Assembly (NCBI GenBank): GCA_009692065.1
Contig: SHZY01000002.1
Location: forward strand, 24,536-88,535
Reading direction: 5' to 3'
Source of the DNA: Gemmataceae bacterium
Lineage (GTDB): Bacteria; Planctomycetota; Planctomycetia; Gemmatales; Gemmataceae
DNA: 64,000 nucleotides
The translations under genes and the position numbers were made by a program. Shown piece after piece: positions 17,288 to 26,412 of the stretch (position 1 is the stretch's first letter; the number at the start of each line of letters is the position of its first letter). The notes beneath the pieces were generated by a model. That model saw only the letters and a program-made list of their open reading frames with translations, did not search any database and was not told where the DNA came from.

Positions 17288-18073
17288 ATGGCCAAGCACT
17301 CCTCACTTTCCGACGAAGAACGCGCCATCTACGGTTGGCAGCTATCTGTCGCCGGCTTCGACGAAACGGGCCAGCTTCGCCTCAAGAATGCCACGGTGCT
17401 CGTCTCGCGCATCGGCGGCGTCGGCGGCACGCTGGCAATGCAGCTTGCGGCTGCGGGGGTCGGCCGGCTGATCCTGGCGCACGCGGGAAACCTGCGGCTC
17501 GACGATCTCAACCGGCAACTGCTAATGAGCCACGCCGGTCTTGGCCAATCACGCGTCGAACAAGCCGCCGCACGCTTGCGTGCCTTCAATCCGCACGTCG
17601 AGATTGTGCCGATCGCCGAGAACATCAGCGCGGACAACGTCGATCGGCTCATGCGCGACGCCGATGTGATCGCGTCCTGTGCCCCGCTGTTTCCGGAGCG
17701 GTTGCTGCTGAACCGTGCGGCGGTCGAGCAGAACAAGCCGCTCGTCGATTGCGCGATGTACGAATTGGAGGCGCAACTGACGACAGTGCTGCCGGGCCGC
17801 GGTCCGTGCCTGGCGTGTCTCTATCCGGTGGAGCCAGAGGCATGGCAGCGACGCTTCCCAGTCTTCGGCGCGGTCGCGGGCACGGTCGGTTGCATGGGCG
17901 CGATGGAAGTCATCAAGGTGCTGTCCGGCCTGGGCGAGCCGCTGGTAGGCAAGATGCTGACCTTCGACCTGGCTGACATGTCGTTTCGCAAGATTCACCT
18001 GCGGCGCAATGACGCGTGCCCGGTGTGCTTCAGGGTGCCAAACCCGCAAGCGACGAAGGAGCCTGCGGGATAG
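17288..18073 (+). CDS. ThiF/MoeB/HesA-family adenylyltransferase
   Basis: 261 aa E1-like enzyme that adenylates the C-terminal Gly of a sulfur carrier. Seen: YGWQLSVAGFDETGQLRL near the start; the nucleotide-binding VSRIGGVGGTLAMQLAAAGV (an IGGVGG version of GxGxxG); LDDLNRQLL with the conserved Arg/Gln; and two zinc-ligand pairs, CLAC and CPVC. It has no rhodanese domain. Located 10 bp after the MoaD-like gene, clearly one operon, so the MoaD-like protein is the probable substrate. Confidence 0.87.
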   Translation: MAKHSSLSDEERAIYGWQLSVAGFDETGQLRLKNATVLVSRIGGVGGTLAMQLAAAGVGRLILAHAGNLRLDDLNRQLLMSHAGLGQSRVEQAAARLRAFNPHVEIVPIAENISADNVDRLMRDADVIASCAPLFPERLLLNRAAVEQNKPLVDCAMYELEAQLTTVLPGRGPCLACLYPVEPEAWQRRFPVFGAVAGTVGCMGAMEVIKVLSGLGEPLVGKMLTFDLADMSFRKIHLRRNDACPVCFRVPNPQATKEPAG

Positions 18074-18154
18074 GCCCACGCAGTTTCCGCTTGCATTACT
18101 CCGTTCACCGCCCGATAATCGCCTCCACTACTTTCCCACCAACGGAGGCATCTC

Positions 18155-19168
18155 ATGAAAATCGGCGCACTGCTCTTGGTCCTCGCGGCCATTCTCTTGT
18201 CCCTCCCCATGGCCAAGGCTCAGGAAAAAAAGCTGATACGCATCGGCATCATCGGGCTCGACACGTCGCACGTGCCGGCGTTCACCGGGCTGTTCAACGA
18301 TCCGAAGGCCGAAGGCGATCTCGCGGGCTTCAAGGTCGTCGCCGGCTTCCCCGGCGGCAGCAAGGACGTCAAGATGAGCTACTCGCGTGTCGAGATGTTC
18401 ACCAAGCAGATCCAGGAAAAGTACGGCGTCGAGATCGTCGATTCCATCGACGCGCTGGTCAGCAAGGTGGACGCCGTCCTGATCGAGAGCGTGGACGGCC
18501 GGCCTCACCTCGCGCAGGCGATTCCGGTGTTGAAGGCTGGCAAGATCGTCTTCATCGACAAGCCGGTCGCCGGCTCGCTGGCCGACGCGCTGATGATTTA
18601 CCAGCTCGCGCGCCAGTACAAGACGCCTGTTTTCTCCAGTTCCAGCCTGCGCTACGCCACCAATATTCGCGCGGTCAAGGGGGATCCCAAGGTGGGCAAG
18701 GTGCTAGGGTGCATCTCCTATAGCCCGTGCGAAATCGAGGAGCACCATCCCGACCTGTTCTGGTACGGCATCCATGGCGTTGAGGCTCTCTACACGATCA
18801 TGGGCACCGGCTGCCAGTCGGTGTCGCGCACGCATACCAAAGGCGCCGACATCGCCACCGGCGTGTGGGAAGGCGGCCGCATTGGCACCTACCGGGGCTT
18901 GCGGGCTGGCAAGCAGGACTATGGCACCATCACCTTCGGAGACAAGGGAAACTTGAGCACCACCGGCTACGTCGGCGGCTACAGGCCGCTCGTCGTCGAG
19001 ATTGCCAAGTTCTTCCGCACGGGCATGGCGCCGGTCAGTGCCGAGGAAACGATCGAAATCTTTGCGTTCATGGAAGCCGCCGACGAAAGCAAGCGGCAAG
19101 GCGGGGCGCCGGTGACGATCGAGAGCGTCATGAAAAAGGCGCGTGAGTTCAATCAGGGGCGGAAGTAG
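18155..19168 (+). CDS. Secreted Gfo/Idh/MocA-family oxidoreductase
   Basis: 337 aa with a signal peptide (LLLVLAAILLSLPMAKAQ), then an NAD(P)-binding start IGIIGLDTSHVPAF and the FIDKPVAGSLADALMIY segment containing the EKP-like Asp-Lys-Pro motif of the family. ATG 18155 has CGGAGG upstream. Exported members with pre-bound nicotinamide cofactor are common in planctomycetes, where they act on sugars or cyclitols in the periplasm; the substrate here is not evident. The gene ends at a strong bidirectional terminator shared with the next, convergent gene. Confidence 0.85.
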   Translation: MKIGALLLVLAAILLSLPMAKAQEKKLIRIGIIGLDTSHVPAFTGLFNDPKAEGDLAGFKVVAGFPGGSKDVKMSYSRVEMFTKQIQEKYGVEIVDSIDALVSKVDAVLIESVDGRPHLAQAIPVLKAGKIVFIDKPVAGSLADALMIYQLARQYKTPVFSSSSLRYATNIRAVKGDPKVGKVLGCISYSPCEIEEHHPDLFWYGIHGVEALYTIMGTGCQSVSRTHTKGADIATGVWEGGRIGTYRGLRAGKQDYGTITFGDKGNLSTTGYVGGYRPLVVEIAKFFRTGMAPVSAEETIEIFAFMEAADESKRQGGAPVTIESVMKKAREFNQGRK

Positions 19169-19181
19169 CCGTGAGAAACAA

Positions 19182-19213
19182 AACAGCCCAGGGACGGCCG
19201 TCCCTGGGCTGTT
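19182..19213. terminator. Perfect palindromic terminator between convergent genes
   Basis: AACAGCCCAGGGACGG directly abuts its perfect 16-bp complement. It starts 13 nt after the oxidoreductase stop and ends 14 nt before the convergent stop at 19228; CATTTTTC follows on the plus strand. Confidence 0.8.
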
Positions 19214-19227
19214 GGAGTTGCATTTTT

Positions 19228-19758
19228 CTAGCGTGTCGTCACCACCACGCCGTCGCGGTCGAACTCGATGCGGGTGAATTGCCTTGGCCCGTACACGAAT
19301 TCAATGGAATCGCGATTGACGATCACGCGGCGTGGTTGGCCTTCCGGCAAGCTGAAGCGGACCGCTTGCGGCTGCTTCGTCACCGGGTTCAAAATAGTCA
19401 CTTCAAACGAGCCCACCTTCGGCTGAAACGTCTTCGCGAACGCGTCAAGCGTCGGAATCTGTCCTTGCTGGACGGGCGGCTGGACCTGCTCGGTATTCGG
19501 CCGCTGCTGCGCCCCGGGAAACGATTCCTTGACGGGAGTCATCGGCTGAACGTAAATCACGCGCGGGCCGAACGGGCTGTAGTATGTCGGGCCGTTTTCC
19601 GGAATATACAGATTGACGAACGGCGCCCGCACGGACACGCCGCCGCCCACTGCCACACGTACGAACGGAGCGTGGACAAATACCTGGGCCTGGCTAGTGG
19701 ATGGCACGCCAAGCCATGCCATTGCGATAGCCGTGGCGAGGATCAAGGTGCCTCTCAT
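19228..19758 (-). CDS. Small exported protein, unknown function
   Basis: 176 aa from ATG 19758, with a perfect AAGGAG seven nt upstream. A signal peptide (GTLILATAIAMAWLGVPSTS) is followed by a beta-rich, Val/Pro/Gln-rich sequence (VFVHAPFVRVAVGGGVSV, FVNLYIPENGP) and a Gln/Pro spacer. The C-terminal part (FEVTILNPVTKQPQAVRFSL, VIVNRDSIEFVYG) may be a small beta-domain. No family recognised. The start gap to the A2M gene (19840) suggests it could follow it in the same leftward transcript. Confidence 0.72.
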   Translation of the reverse strand: MRGTLILATAIAMAWLGVPSTSQAQVFVHAPFVRVAVGGGVSVRAPFVNLYIPENGPTYYSPFGPRVIYVQPMTPVKESFPGAQQRPNTEQVQPPVQQGQIPTLDAFAKTFQPKVGSFEVTILNPVTKQPQAVRFSLPEGQPRRVIVNRDSIEFVYGPRQFTRIEFDRDGVVVTTR

Positions 19759-19839
19759 GGTTGTACTCCTTGAAGAGTGGGGCGAATTCCTGCTCCGTAA
19801 TGATGTCACTTGCAGCGGGTATTGAGTAACGTGTGAGTG

Positions 19840-22800
19840 CTACTTGGCGGGGTGAACGCGCACTGTGAGCGGGGCGATCCACGACTTGTGTTCGGCATCG
19901 TAGGCGAGATACGCTCGGCTCGCGGGGCCGTGGTACAGGCCCGGCAGCCGGCAGACGAGATCGAGGTCGAGCGCAATCTTGGCATCAGGCGCGAGATCGC
20001 GCCAGTAGAGGACGAGTTCCCGGCCACGCAGTTCCCAGGCGCTGATCTTGGCGTTCTTTTCCACCAGGGCGTTCAGCGGGGCGGTATCGTCGGGCAGAGA
20101 CAGTCCGCCGGGCAGGCCGAGGATGGCGACGGCCATGCCCTGACTTTTCCCAGAGATGTTTTCGAGAACTGCGGCAAGCTTGACTGTTTCGCCTTCGCGT
20201 GCCTGCCCTTGACTGAGCTTGGCGGTCAGCTTGAGCGGGGCCTTGGGGTCGCTGGGCGGTTTTTCCGCGAGGTAGGACCAGGTCAGCGTGTAGGGCATCA
20301 CGTTGTTGCCCGTGGCGTTGAGTTCGATCACGTTCTTGCCTGGCTGCAGCGCGTGAGGCACGGTCAGCGTGACCATGTCCTGCGCGCGCGGCGAGACGCT
20401 GCCACGCACTGCGGTGAGATCATTTGGCGGCGGGGCGAATTGATTGGCCTGGCCTTGGTTTGGCAGATTCCTCTTGGGAACCATGAGGACTTCGCCGGCC
20501 TGAAGGGGCCTCGGATCTCGGTGGTAATGTGCGATCATCGCTTTGAGGGCGAGCACGGTTGCCTGGGCGCCGCCGTAGGCGCCGACGCCGCGGCGCTGCT
20601 GGTTGAGCCACTTGACGCCGGCCTGGATGTTCAGCTTGAATTCGCCCCCCGGCCCGGCCTTGATCCAGCCGAGGATGGCGAGCGACGTCGTTTCGACATC
20701 GAGATCGTTTCCTCGCGCACCGTTGATGCTGGTCTTGGCGCCGGTAACGATGCCTTCGGGCTTTTGGCTGGTGACGAGGGCACGCAACAGTTCAATCCCT
20801 TCGGCCGTTTTCTTGACGTTGAGGTGGCTCAGAGCCGCCAGGGCCAGGAAGTAAGGATCCTTTTGCGTATTGCCTTGCTCGCGCAAGGCTGCCAGTTCCC
20901 TGTCGAGACCGTCCTTTACGCCGCTTTCGGTCAGGGCCCAGAGAATGTACGCGTTGTTCACCGCTGCCGTGGCACGGGCGAGATCCTTGGGATTGCGCTG
21001 GAAGCCCCCCTTGTTGTCGCGATGTTCGAGCAGGAACTGCTCGGTGCGCTCCAGCATTTCATCTTCGACTTGCTGGACCTTGGCCAGGCCGCGGAATTGC
21101 AGGAGGCCGTAGGCAGTCAACGCCTCGTCCGGCGCGCCGGCTGGCCCGAACCACGCGTAGCCACGCTTTTCGCCGGGACGGCCGGGAGCGAGGCATTCGT
21201 AGCCGAGCAGGCGTTGATGGCCCGCGTGGAGCAATTGCCGCGCCTGCTTTTCCGCGATCGGGTTGGACTGCTTCGCGGCCTGAAGGTACTGGAGAATCAA
21301 CAGGTTGGCAAAGTTGGTCGAGGCCGTCTGTTCGAAGGGACCACCCGGCTCGCCGAGGAGGGTTTCGAGAGCGCCGCTGATTTCCGCCAGCGGCGACGGA
21401 TAGAAGTGGGCCTGCACCCTGAGTGTGCCCGCGTTCCATTGCTCCGGGAGTGTGATCGTGTGCTCGACGGGGCGGCCGTCAATGACGCCGCTGACCGAGC
21501 CGGTGATCGGGAAGCCATGGGGCAAGACCTTGAATTGGCGTTCGACCGCGTCGCCGAAGCCGGCGGTCTTGCCGACGATACGCAATGTGGCGATTCCGTC
21601 GCTGATGGTCGGCTTGACGTCGAACAGCTCGCGCGTGCGCTGGCCGGGCTTTAGCGTGATCGCGAGTTCGGCCTTGTCGGCAAATTCGAGACCTTTCGCG
21701 CGGGCCAGGAGCGTGGCCGTGGTCGCATTCGGCCCATCGTTTTGCAGGGTGACGGGGATTGTCACCTGGTCCTTATCAGAGACTTCGAGCGGGACCTTGG
21801 GATCGACCATGAACGGGAGCTTGGCGGCGATCTCGATGCGGTTGGCGCCGAGCCGGCCGTCGAAGGTGTGGCTGAGCACCAGCACCTGATAACGCGTGAC
21901 AGAATCGGCGAGATCGAACGTCACCTCCGCCTTGCCGTCGGCCATGACCAGCACGGGATGCCAATAGATGGTGTCCGCGAGGTCGCGACCGAGATCGTCC
22001 TTGTTAGCCTCACGTCTGTGAGCGTATTCGCGCACCACGGACGGATCGTTTACAGGCGGCATCTGCACGCGCCGGCCCAGATTTCTCAGCAGCAGCGTCT
22101 GGTACTCGCCGTCCTGGCGCAGGCGGCGATCATCCATCTCGTCTTGCATCTTTTTCTGAGCATCTCCGCCCGGAACCAACGCTTGAATAAGGTTGGGGTT
22201 ACGTTGATCTTGCGCCTGCGCTATCAGGTTGATTTCATTGGCCGCGGGCGTGCCGTTTTTCTTCGGCGCGACAGGTTGAGGCGGCATGTTCTTCGGATCT
22301 TCGAGGTCGTCGGGCAGGAAGATATCTTCCAGTTCGATCAGATCGACGTTCGCCAACACAGGCTGATTAAGGTTCCCTAATTGCATTCCCATTTTGAATC
22401 CAGGCGGATTCTTTTCTTCCCGCAGGTTGTCGCCCATGAAAGCGATGGTGCCGATGATGCTTGCCAGGAAGAGGAAGCCGAGCAGGCTCAGGCCGGAGAA
22501 CAGCCAGGCGCGGGGCTTGCCCTCACCGTCGGAGAGTCGGCGCAGGCCGATGCTGACCAGGAAGAAACCGATGAACAAGAGCGTGAGCATGCCGCCGCCC
22601 AGCCCGAACTGGATGAAGTAGAGCCGGGTCTCGCGCAGTTGCCGTTCGGCCTCGCTCACTTTGACGGTTTCGTTGTCCACATCCGCCACGTTGGCGCGGA
22701 GGACTTGCTCCTGCTGATTGGGAGCCGTCTCTTGTTTTTCCGTTTCGCCAAGCTTCCTTTGCAAGTCGATCGCTTGCTTGACGAAACTCTGGTCGAGCTT

Positions 22801-25416
22801 TTCGATGTCCTTCTGGTCAGTGCCGACGAACTGGGCCACCGGGTTGATTGAGTTGGCGAGGAACCCCGGCGTCTTCTGTTGTTTCTGGGCCCGCACGAAC
22901 ATCTGCGGATCCTGCTCGGCAAAGCGGCGCCAGCCCTGGCAGCCGAGCAAGAGATCGAGCGCCTGCGACGCCTGCGGATGGTCGCCCAGGAGGAAATCCG
23001 CGTACTCGAGGTCTTCGGGATTGCGCACCTCCGTGGTCAGGAGGAAGTGCGTCGGCATGCTGCGTCCCGTCTTCTCGTCGGCGTGCTTCAGCAAGCTGCT
23101 GTCCACGACCGCCACCAGGGCGACGCTCGGGGCAAATATCTTCTTCTCGCTCCGCGCTTGCAAGCTCAGACGCACCGCATCGCCGGGTTGATAGCTGGCG
23201 CGATCCGCCTTGATCTCGACGTCGACCTTCTCCGAACTCTTGCGATAGATGAGCCTCTCGGCGATGGGCCGATGCAGGATTTCTTGCTGCGTGCGGATGA
23301 TCTCGAACACCGTCACGCGATAGACGCCGCCGACGCCCAGTGCCGGTTTCAGGATCGCCTGCACGGGCTGATTGACGCCGGCGCGGACGAACTGGTGGTC
23401 GATCATGCGGCCCCGGCAATAAACGCCGATCAGCAGCTCACGGCGTTGCTGCGTGCTCTGCACCAGGACTTCGACCTGGTTTTCGACCACGCCGTCAGGA
23501 ATCGTCATGACCACGCCTTGGTTCTTGACTTCCGGCAACGCAACGGTGCGCTCGATGCCGATGGGGGAATCCACGATCAGTTTGTATTTCTTGGCGGCCG
23601 CGGGGACGAACGTGAAATAACCGAGGCCCTGATTGGCGCCCGGTTCATCGGGATCAGAGACGGATTGCACGCGGGCGACTTCCTGATTCTTGTCGTCCAC
23701 GATTCGGCCCGCGAAGTCGGCGGGTCGGTTCGCGGGAGTCCTGGCCTGGAAGTAAACGCGGTTGGGCGCACGAGCGATGAGGTCGCCGCCTTCGGGGTAG
23801 AACTCGACCTGCAGATCGCGGACGACGAGCGGGATGTCGCGCAGCAGCGTCTCCGGGGAGCCGCCGTCGTTGCATTCGAGCGACACCTTGCCGACGCCGC
23901 GCGGCAGCACGACGGGCACGGGGCACTCGAAGGCGACCTTGCCGTCCTGATCGGTCGTGAGCGGCTGGTCGAGGACTTTTTGACCATCGATGACGACGCG
24001 GGCGTTGACGCGGATTCCTTGCGGTCCGCCCTGGAGGGACACAATGCGCGCCTGGAACTTGATCTGATCGCCGGCGCCGTAGGAAGTGCGGTTGAAGGTC
24101 AGTACCTTGGTGAAGCGAGCCGGCTGCCAGCGCTGCACCAGGAAGGAGCGTTTTTCTTCGTTGAAGCGTTCGTTGACTTCGCTGACGACGAGCGTGTACT
24201 GGCCGCTGGCGAGGTCGGCCGGGAGCTTGAAGTCGCCGACGCCAAGGCCATGCAGGTCGGCGCCGTCGGGGCCTTTGAGGTTCTCGTTCTTCGGACCCGC
24301 GCTGACCAAGCTGGCGACTTCCTGCCGGAAGATCTCGTCGCTCTTGGGGCCGAGGATGCGGTAGCGAAGGTGGAACGGCAGCTGGGCCGGCTTGAGGCTG
24401 AAGCGTTCCAGCGTCAGGGAGCGGAAGCGGATGGTCTCGCCGGGGCGGTAAATGGGGCGATCGGTCGCCAGGTGGGTGACGTATTCGGGGAAGACGATCT
24501 TGAGATTGTCGCGTAAGACAACGAGCTTGCCGTCGGGCGTTACCGCATGAAACTCGATGACCAGATCATCACCGGGTTTGATCGGCAGTACCGGCAGATC
24601 GAAGTTGGCCCGGTTGTTCGCCTGATACATGAGCTTCTGTTGATACAGGGTCTCGCCCGTCCGGGTGTTGACGACGCGGGCCTCCGACGGCGACATCGTG
24701 CCAGGCAGCGAGTCTTGCTGTTGAACTTTGCCCTGGTTGATACCCCTGGCGATGTTCTGGTTTTGCTCGTTATTGCCGACGACGTTCCTCTCGATCTCAT
24801 ACTTTGTCGGGGCGCCGGCCTGGGCGACCTGGGGGCCGTAAACATTGATGCGGCTCTCGGCACGTTTGTCCTCGATGACCTTGCGCGTTTGCGTTTCCTT
24901 GGTCCGCCAATCGTTGAAGAGAGAGTCGATCTGGTCCTGAATGGCCTTGATCTCCTGCTGCGTTTGGCCCTTTTTTGATTTCAGATCGTGCTGAGATTTC
25001 GTCAGATTTTCCTTGGCCTTCGCCAGGCTGTTCTTGTTGGCGGCAAAGGCATCGGTGCTATGGCGCCACGCCTTGAAGCCCGCGGCCATGCCGACGGAAA
25101 AAAGCACGAACAGGATGGCGGCCGCGGCGGCCCAGCGGTTGAGAAAGAGCAGACGCCGCGCCGGACGGTACATCAGCACCGTGGGCGCCGTGGATGCCGG
25201 CGTGGCCTTTGTCGGTGCCTTGAAGACGATCTCGGGGTGTTCCTCTTTCACCGCTTCCGCCAGCATACCTTGCTGTTCCTGGGCGGCCTGGAGTCCTCGT
25301 CGGCAGTCGGGGCAGCTTCCAAGGTGGGCGACGAAATCGGCGCGCTCCTGCGGCTCCAGAAGGTCATACAGGTAGGGCAGCAACTGTTGCTGGCAGTGGT
25401 GGCAGGTCATATTCAT
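19840..25416 (-). CDS. Anti-sigma-type zinc finger fused to alpha-2-macroglobulin family protein
   Basis: 1858 aa. Residues ~1-50 are a zf-HC2/anti-sigma finger: CHHCQQQLLPYLYDLLEP and AHLGSCPDCRRG. A membrane helix lies at ~83-103 (AAAAAILFVLFSVGMAAGF), then a coiled coil at ~110-175. MG-type beta domains follow (THLATDRPIYRPGETIRFRS is the A2M entry motif). Two more hydrophobic helices sit near 943-995 (MLTLLFIGFFLVSIGL). The A2M core contains YWHPVLVMADGKAEVTFDLADSV... (seen as YWHPVLVMADGKAEV). The thioester site reads GGPFEQTAS near 1360, so the Cys of GCLEQ is absent. A helical toroid follows (DEALTAYGLLQF). Start ATG 25416 is 5 nt after GGAGG. The ECF sigma gene lies directly upstream. 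Confidence 0.87.
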   Translation of the reverse strand: MNMTCHHCQQQLLPYLYDLLEPQERADFVAHLGSCPDCRRGLQAAQEQQGMLAEAVKEEHPEIVFKAPTKATPASTAPTVLMYRPARRLLFLNRWAAAAAILFVLFSVGMAAGFKAWRHSTDAFAANKNSLAKAKENLTKSQHDLKSKKGQTQQEIKAIQDQIDSLFNDWRTKETQTRKVIEDKRAESRINVYGPQVAQAGAPTKYEIERNVVGNNEQNQNIARGINQGKVQQQDSLPGTMSPSEARVVNTRTGETLYQQKLMYQANNRANFDLPVLPIKPGDDLVIEFHAVTPDGKLVVLRDNLKIVFPEYVTHLATDRPIYRPGETIRFRSLTLERFSLKPAQLPFHLRYRILGPKSDEIFRQEVASLVSAGPKNENLKGPDGADLHGLGVGDFKLPADLASGQYTLVVSEVNERFNEEKRSFLVQRWQPARFTKVLTFNRTSYGAGDQIKFQARIVSLQGGPQGIRVNARVVIDGQKVLDQPLTTDQDGKVAFECPVPVVLPRGVGKVSLECNDGGSPETLLRDIPLVVRDLQVEFYPEGGDLIARAPNRVYFQARTPANRPADFAGRIVDDKNQEVARVQSVSDPDEPGANQGLGYFTFVPAAAKKYKLIVDSPIGIERTVALPEVKNQGVVMTIPDGVVENQVEVLVQSTQQRRELLIGVYCRGRMIDHQFVRAGVNQPVQAILKPALGVGGVYRVTVFEIIRTQQEILHRPIAERLIYRKSSEKVDVEIKADRASYQPGDAVRLSLQARSEKKIFAPSVALVAVVDSSLLKHADEKTGRSMPTHFLLTTEVRNPEDLEYADFLLGDHPQASQALDLLLGCQGWRRFAEQDPQMFVRAQKQQKTPGFLANSINPVAQFVGTDQKDIEKLDQSFVKQAIDLQRKLGETEKQETAPNQQEQVLRANVADVDNETVKVSEAERQLRETRLYFIQFGLGGGMLTLLFIGFFLVSIGLRRLSDGEGKPRAWLFSGLSLLGFLFLASIIGTIAFMGDNLREEKNPPGFKMGMQLGNLNQPVLANVDLIELEDIFLPDDLEDPKNMPPQPVAPKKNGTPAANEINLIAQAQDQRNPNLIQALVPGGDAQKKMQDEMDDRRLRQDGEYQTLLLRNLGRRVQMPPVNDPSVVREYAHRREANKDDLGRDLADTIYWHPVLVMADGKAEVTFDLADSVTRYQVLVLSHTFDGRLGANRIEIAAKLPFMVDPKVPLEVSDKDQVTIPVTLQNDGPNATTATLLARAKGLEFADKAELAITLKPGQRTRELFDVKPTISDGIATLRIVGKTAGFGDAVERQFKVLPHGFPITGSVSGVIDGRPVEHTITLPEQWNAGTLRVQAHFYPSPLAEISGALETLLGEPGGPFEQTASTNFANLLILQYLQAAKQSNPIAEKQARQLLHAGHQRLLGYECLAPGRPGEKRGYAWFGPAGAPDEALTAYGLLQFRGLAKVQQVEDEMLERTEQFLLEHRDNKGGFQRNPKDLARATAAVNNAYILWALTESGVKDGLDRELAALREQGNTQKDPYFLALAALSHLNVKKTAEGIELLRALVTSQKPEGIVTGAKTSINGARGNDLDVETTSLAILGWIKAGPGGEFKLNIQAGVKWLNQQRRGVGAYGGAQATVLALKAMIAHYHRDPRPLQAGEVLMVPKRNLPNQGQANQFAPPPNDLTAVRGSVSPRAQDMVTLTVPHALQPGKNVIELNATGNNVMPYTLTWSYLAEKPPSDPKAPLKLTAKLSQGQAREGETVKLAAVLENISGKSQGMAVAILGLPGGLSLPDDTAPLNALVEKNAKISAWELRGRELVLYWRDLAPDAKIALDLDLVCRLPGLYHGPASRAYLAYDAEHKSWIAPLTVRVHPAK

Positions 25417-25432
25417 CACTTCCTCCAGGCGC

Positions 25433-25484
25433 CGCTTGCGGCATAGCGCTCGCAGGGTGCCCTGCGAGCGCTATGCCGCAAGCG
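25433..25484. repeat. Inverted repeat, GCTTGCGGCATAGCGCTCGC family, after the sigma gene
   Basis: Perfect 24-bp arms (left starts CGCTTGCGGCATAGCGCTCG) with a 4-nt loop. It begins 2 nt after the ECF sigma stop and lies 16 nt before the A2M start, so it may set the sigma to A2M transcript ratio. Confidence 0.9.
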
Positions 25485-25486
25485 TC

Positions 25487-26059
25487 CTATACTTTCGCCG
25501 CCTTCGGATTCAACACCTTGCGCAATTTCTCTAGCGCGCTGCGCATCTGTGTCTTCACGGTGCTGACGGGGCAGTCGCGAATCTCGGCGATCTGCTCGTA
25601 GGTCAATTCGCCGTTCTGGCGCAGGAGAAAAACTTCCTTCTCCTCCTCGCGCAGGCCGAGGATCGCCTGGCGCAGGCGTCCGATCGATTCCTTTCGTTCC
25701 AGCGTTTGGCCCGGGGTGGCATCCTTGGCCATCATGGTGTATTGCTCCGCGTTCAAGGGACGTGCTCGACGATGCCAGGCGCTGCGCTGCAAATCCTTCG
25801 CCGTGTTGAAGCAGACGCGAAAAATCCACGCTCGCAAGTTCAGCACCTGCGGCAGCTGCTCGCGTGTGTTCCAGCACTTGATGAAGGCGTCCTGGGCGGC
25901 GTCCTTGGCGTCTTCGCGGTTGCCGAGCACGTACACGAGGGTGCTGATGAGTTCGTCCCTCAACTCATGGAAGGCGCGAATCAGCCGCTCGTCGGAGGTT
26001 TCCTGGCCGTTCCTTGAGGCGCCGATGTCGATCAAGGCGGCTTCATCGTGCTTGGCCAT
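25487..26059 (-). CDS. ECF-type RNA polymerase sigma factor
   Basis: 190 aa. Region 2: FHELRDELISTLVYVLGNRE, DAAQDAFIKCWNTRE and LRAWIFRVCFNTAKDLQR, the ECF -10 recognition and core-binding pattern. Region 4: ILGLREEEKEVFLLRQNGEL and YEQIAEIRDCPVSTVKTQM, the helix-turn-helix for -35 recognition. The next gene downstream carries a zf-HC2 anti-sigma finger, so this factor is probably restrained by it (inference). Palindrome immediately after the stop. Confidence 0.92.
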   Translation of the reverse strand: MAKHDEAALIDIGASRNGQETSDERLIRAFHELRDELISTLVYVLGNREDAKDAAQDAFIKCWNTREQLPQVLNLRAWIFRVCFNTAKDLQRSAWHRRARPLNAEQYTMMAKDATPGQTLERKESIGRLRQAILGLREEEKEVFLLRQNGELTYEQIAEIRDCPVSTVKTQMRSALEKLRKVLNPKAAKV

Positions 26060-26412
26060 ACTTCACCGGAAAAGACGGGGCCGCTGCGGTCATAGTTTGG
26101 GAAATGACGGTTTTTTCGCCGCGGCTAATCGTCTCAGCGCTCCATTGTCCCAAAAAACCGTCCGGTGCCAAGAGACAAACCGACAAATAGAGGACGGCAA
26201 GCGGGCGGAAGTTTCACGCCGGATCCGCGTTTAGCGCCCGCCATTTGCCTTGCCGCGGCTTGGTGCCCACCAAAATCCGCCGCCACGCCAATTTTTCTGA
26301 TTGACACCGACGGCCACGTTGACGAAAATACACCAACCACATTGAACGCGTAGATTCCTGCCTCATCAGCTGCCACAGCTGTCGCAAGTAGCCTTTTGCC
26401 AGGAGTGAAGAA
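26060..26412. other. 353-bp divergent promoter region, no gene
   Basis: Lies between the leftward sigma gene and the rightward DUF1549 gene. TTGACA occurs near 26300 with an A/T-rich stretch about 18 nt later (AAAATACACC), a possible rightward promoter, weakly supported. An AGGAG Shine-Dalgarno precedes 26413. Overlapping ORFs show no motifs. Confidence 0.4.

Noticed and set aside
19837..24516. Long plus-strand ORFs antisense to the A2M gene (for example 605 and 545 codons)
   Set aside because: They are shadow frames of the GC-rich A2M gene: no ribosome binding site, no motif, and the A2M frame has clear family blocks across the same region.
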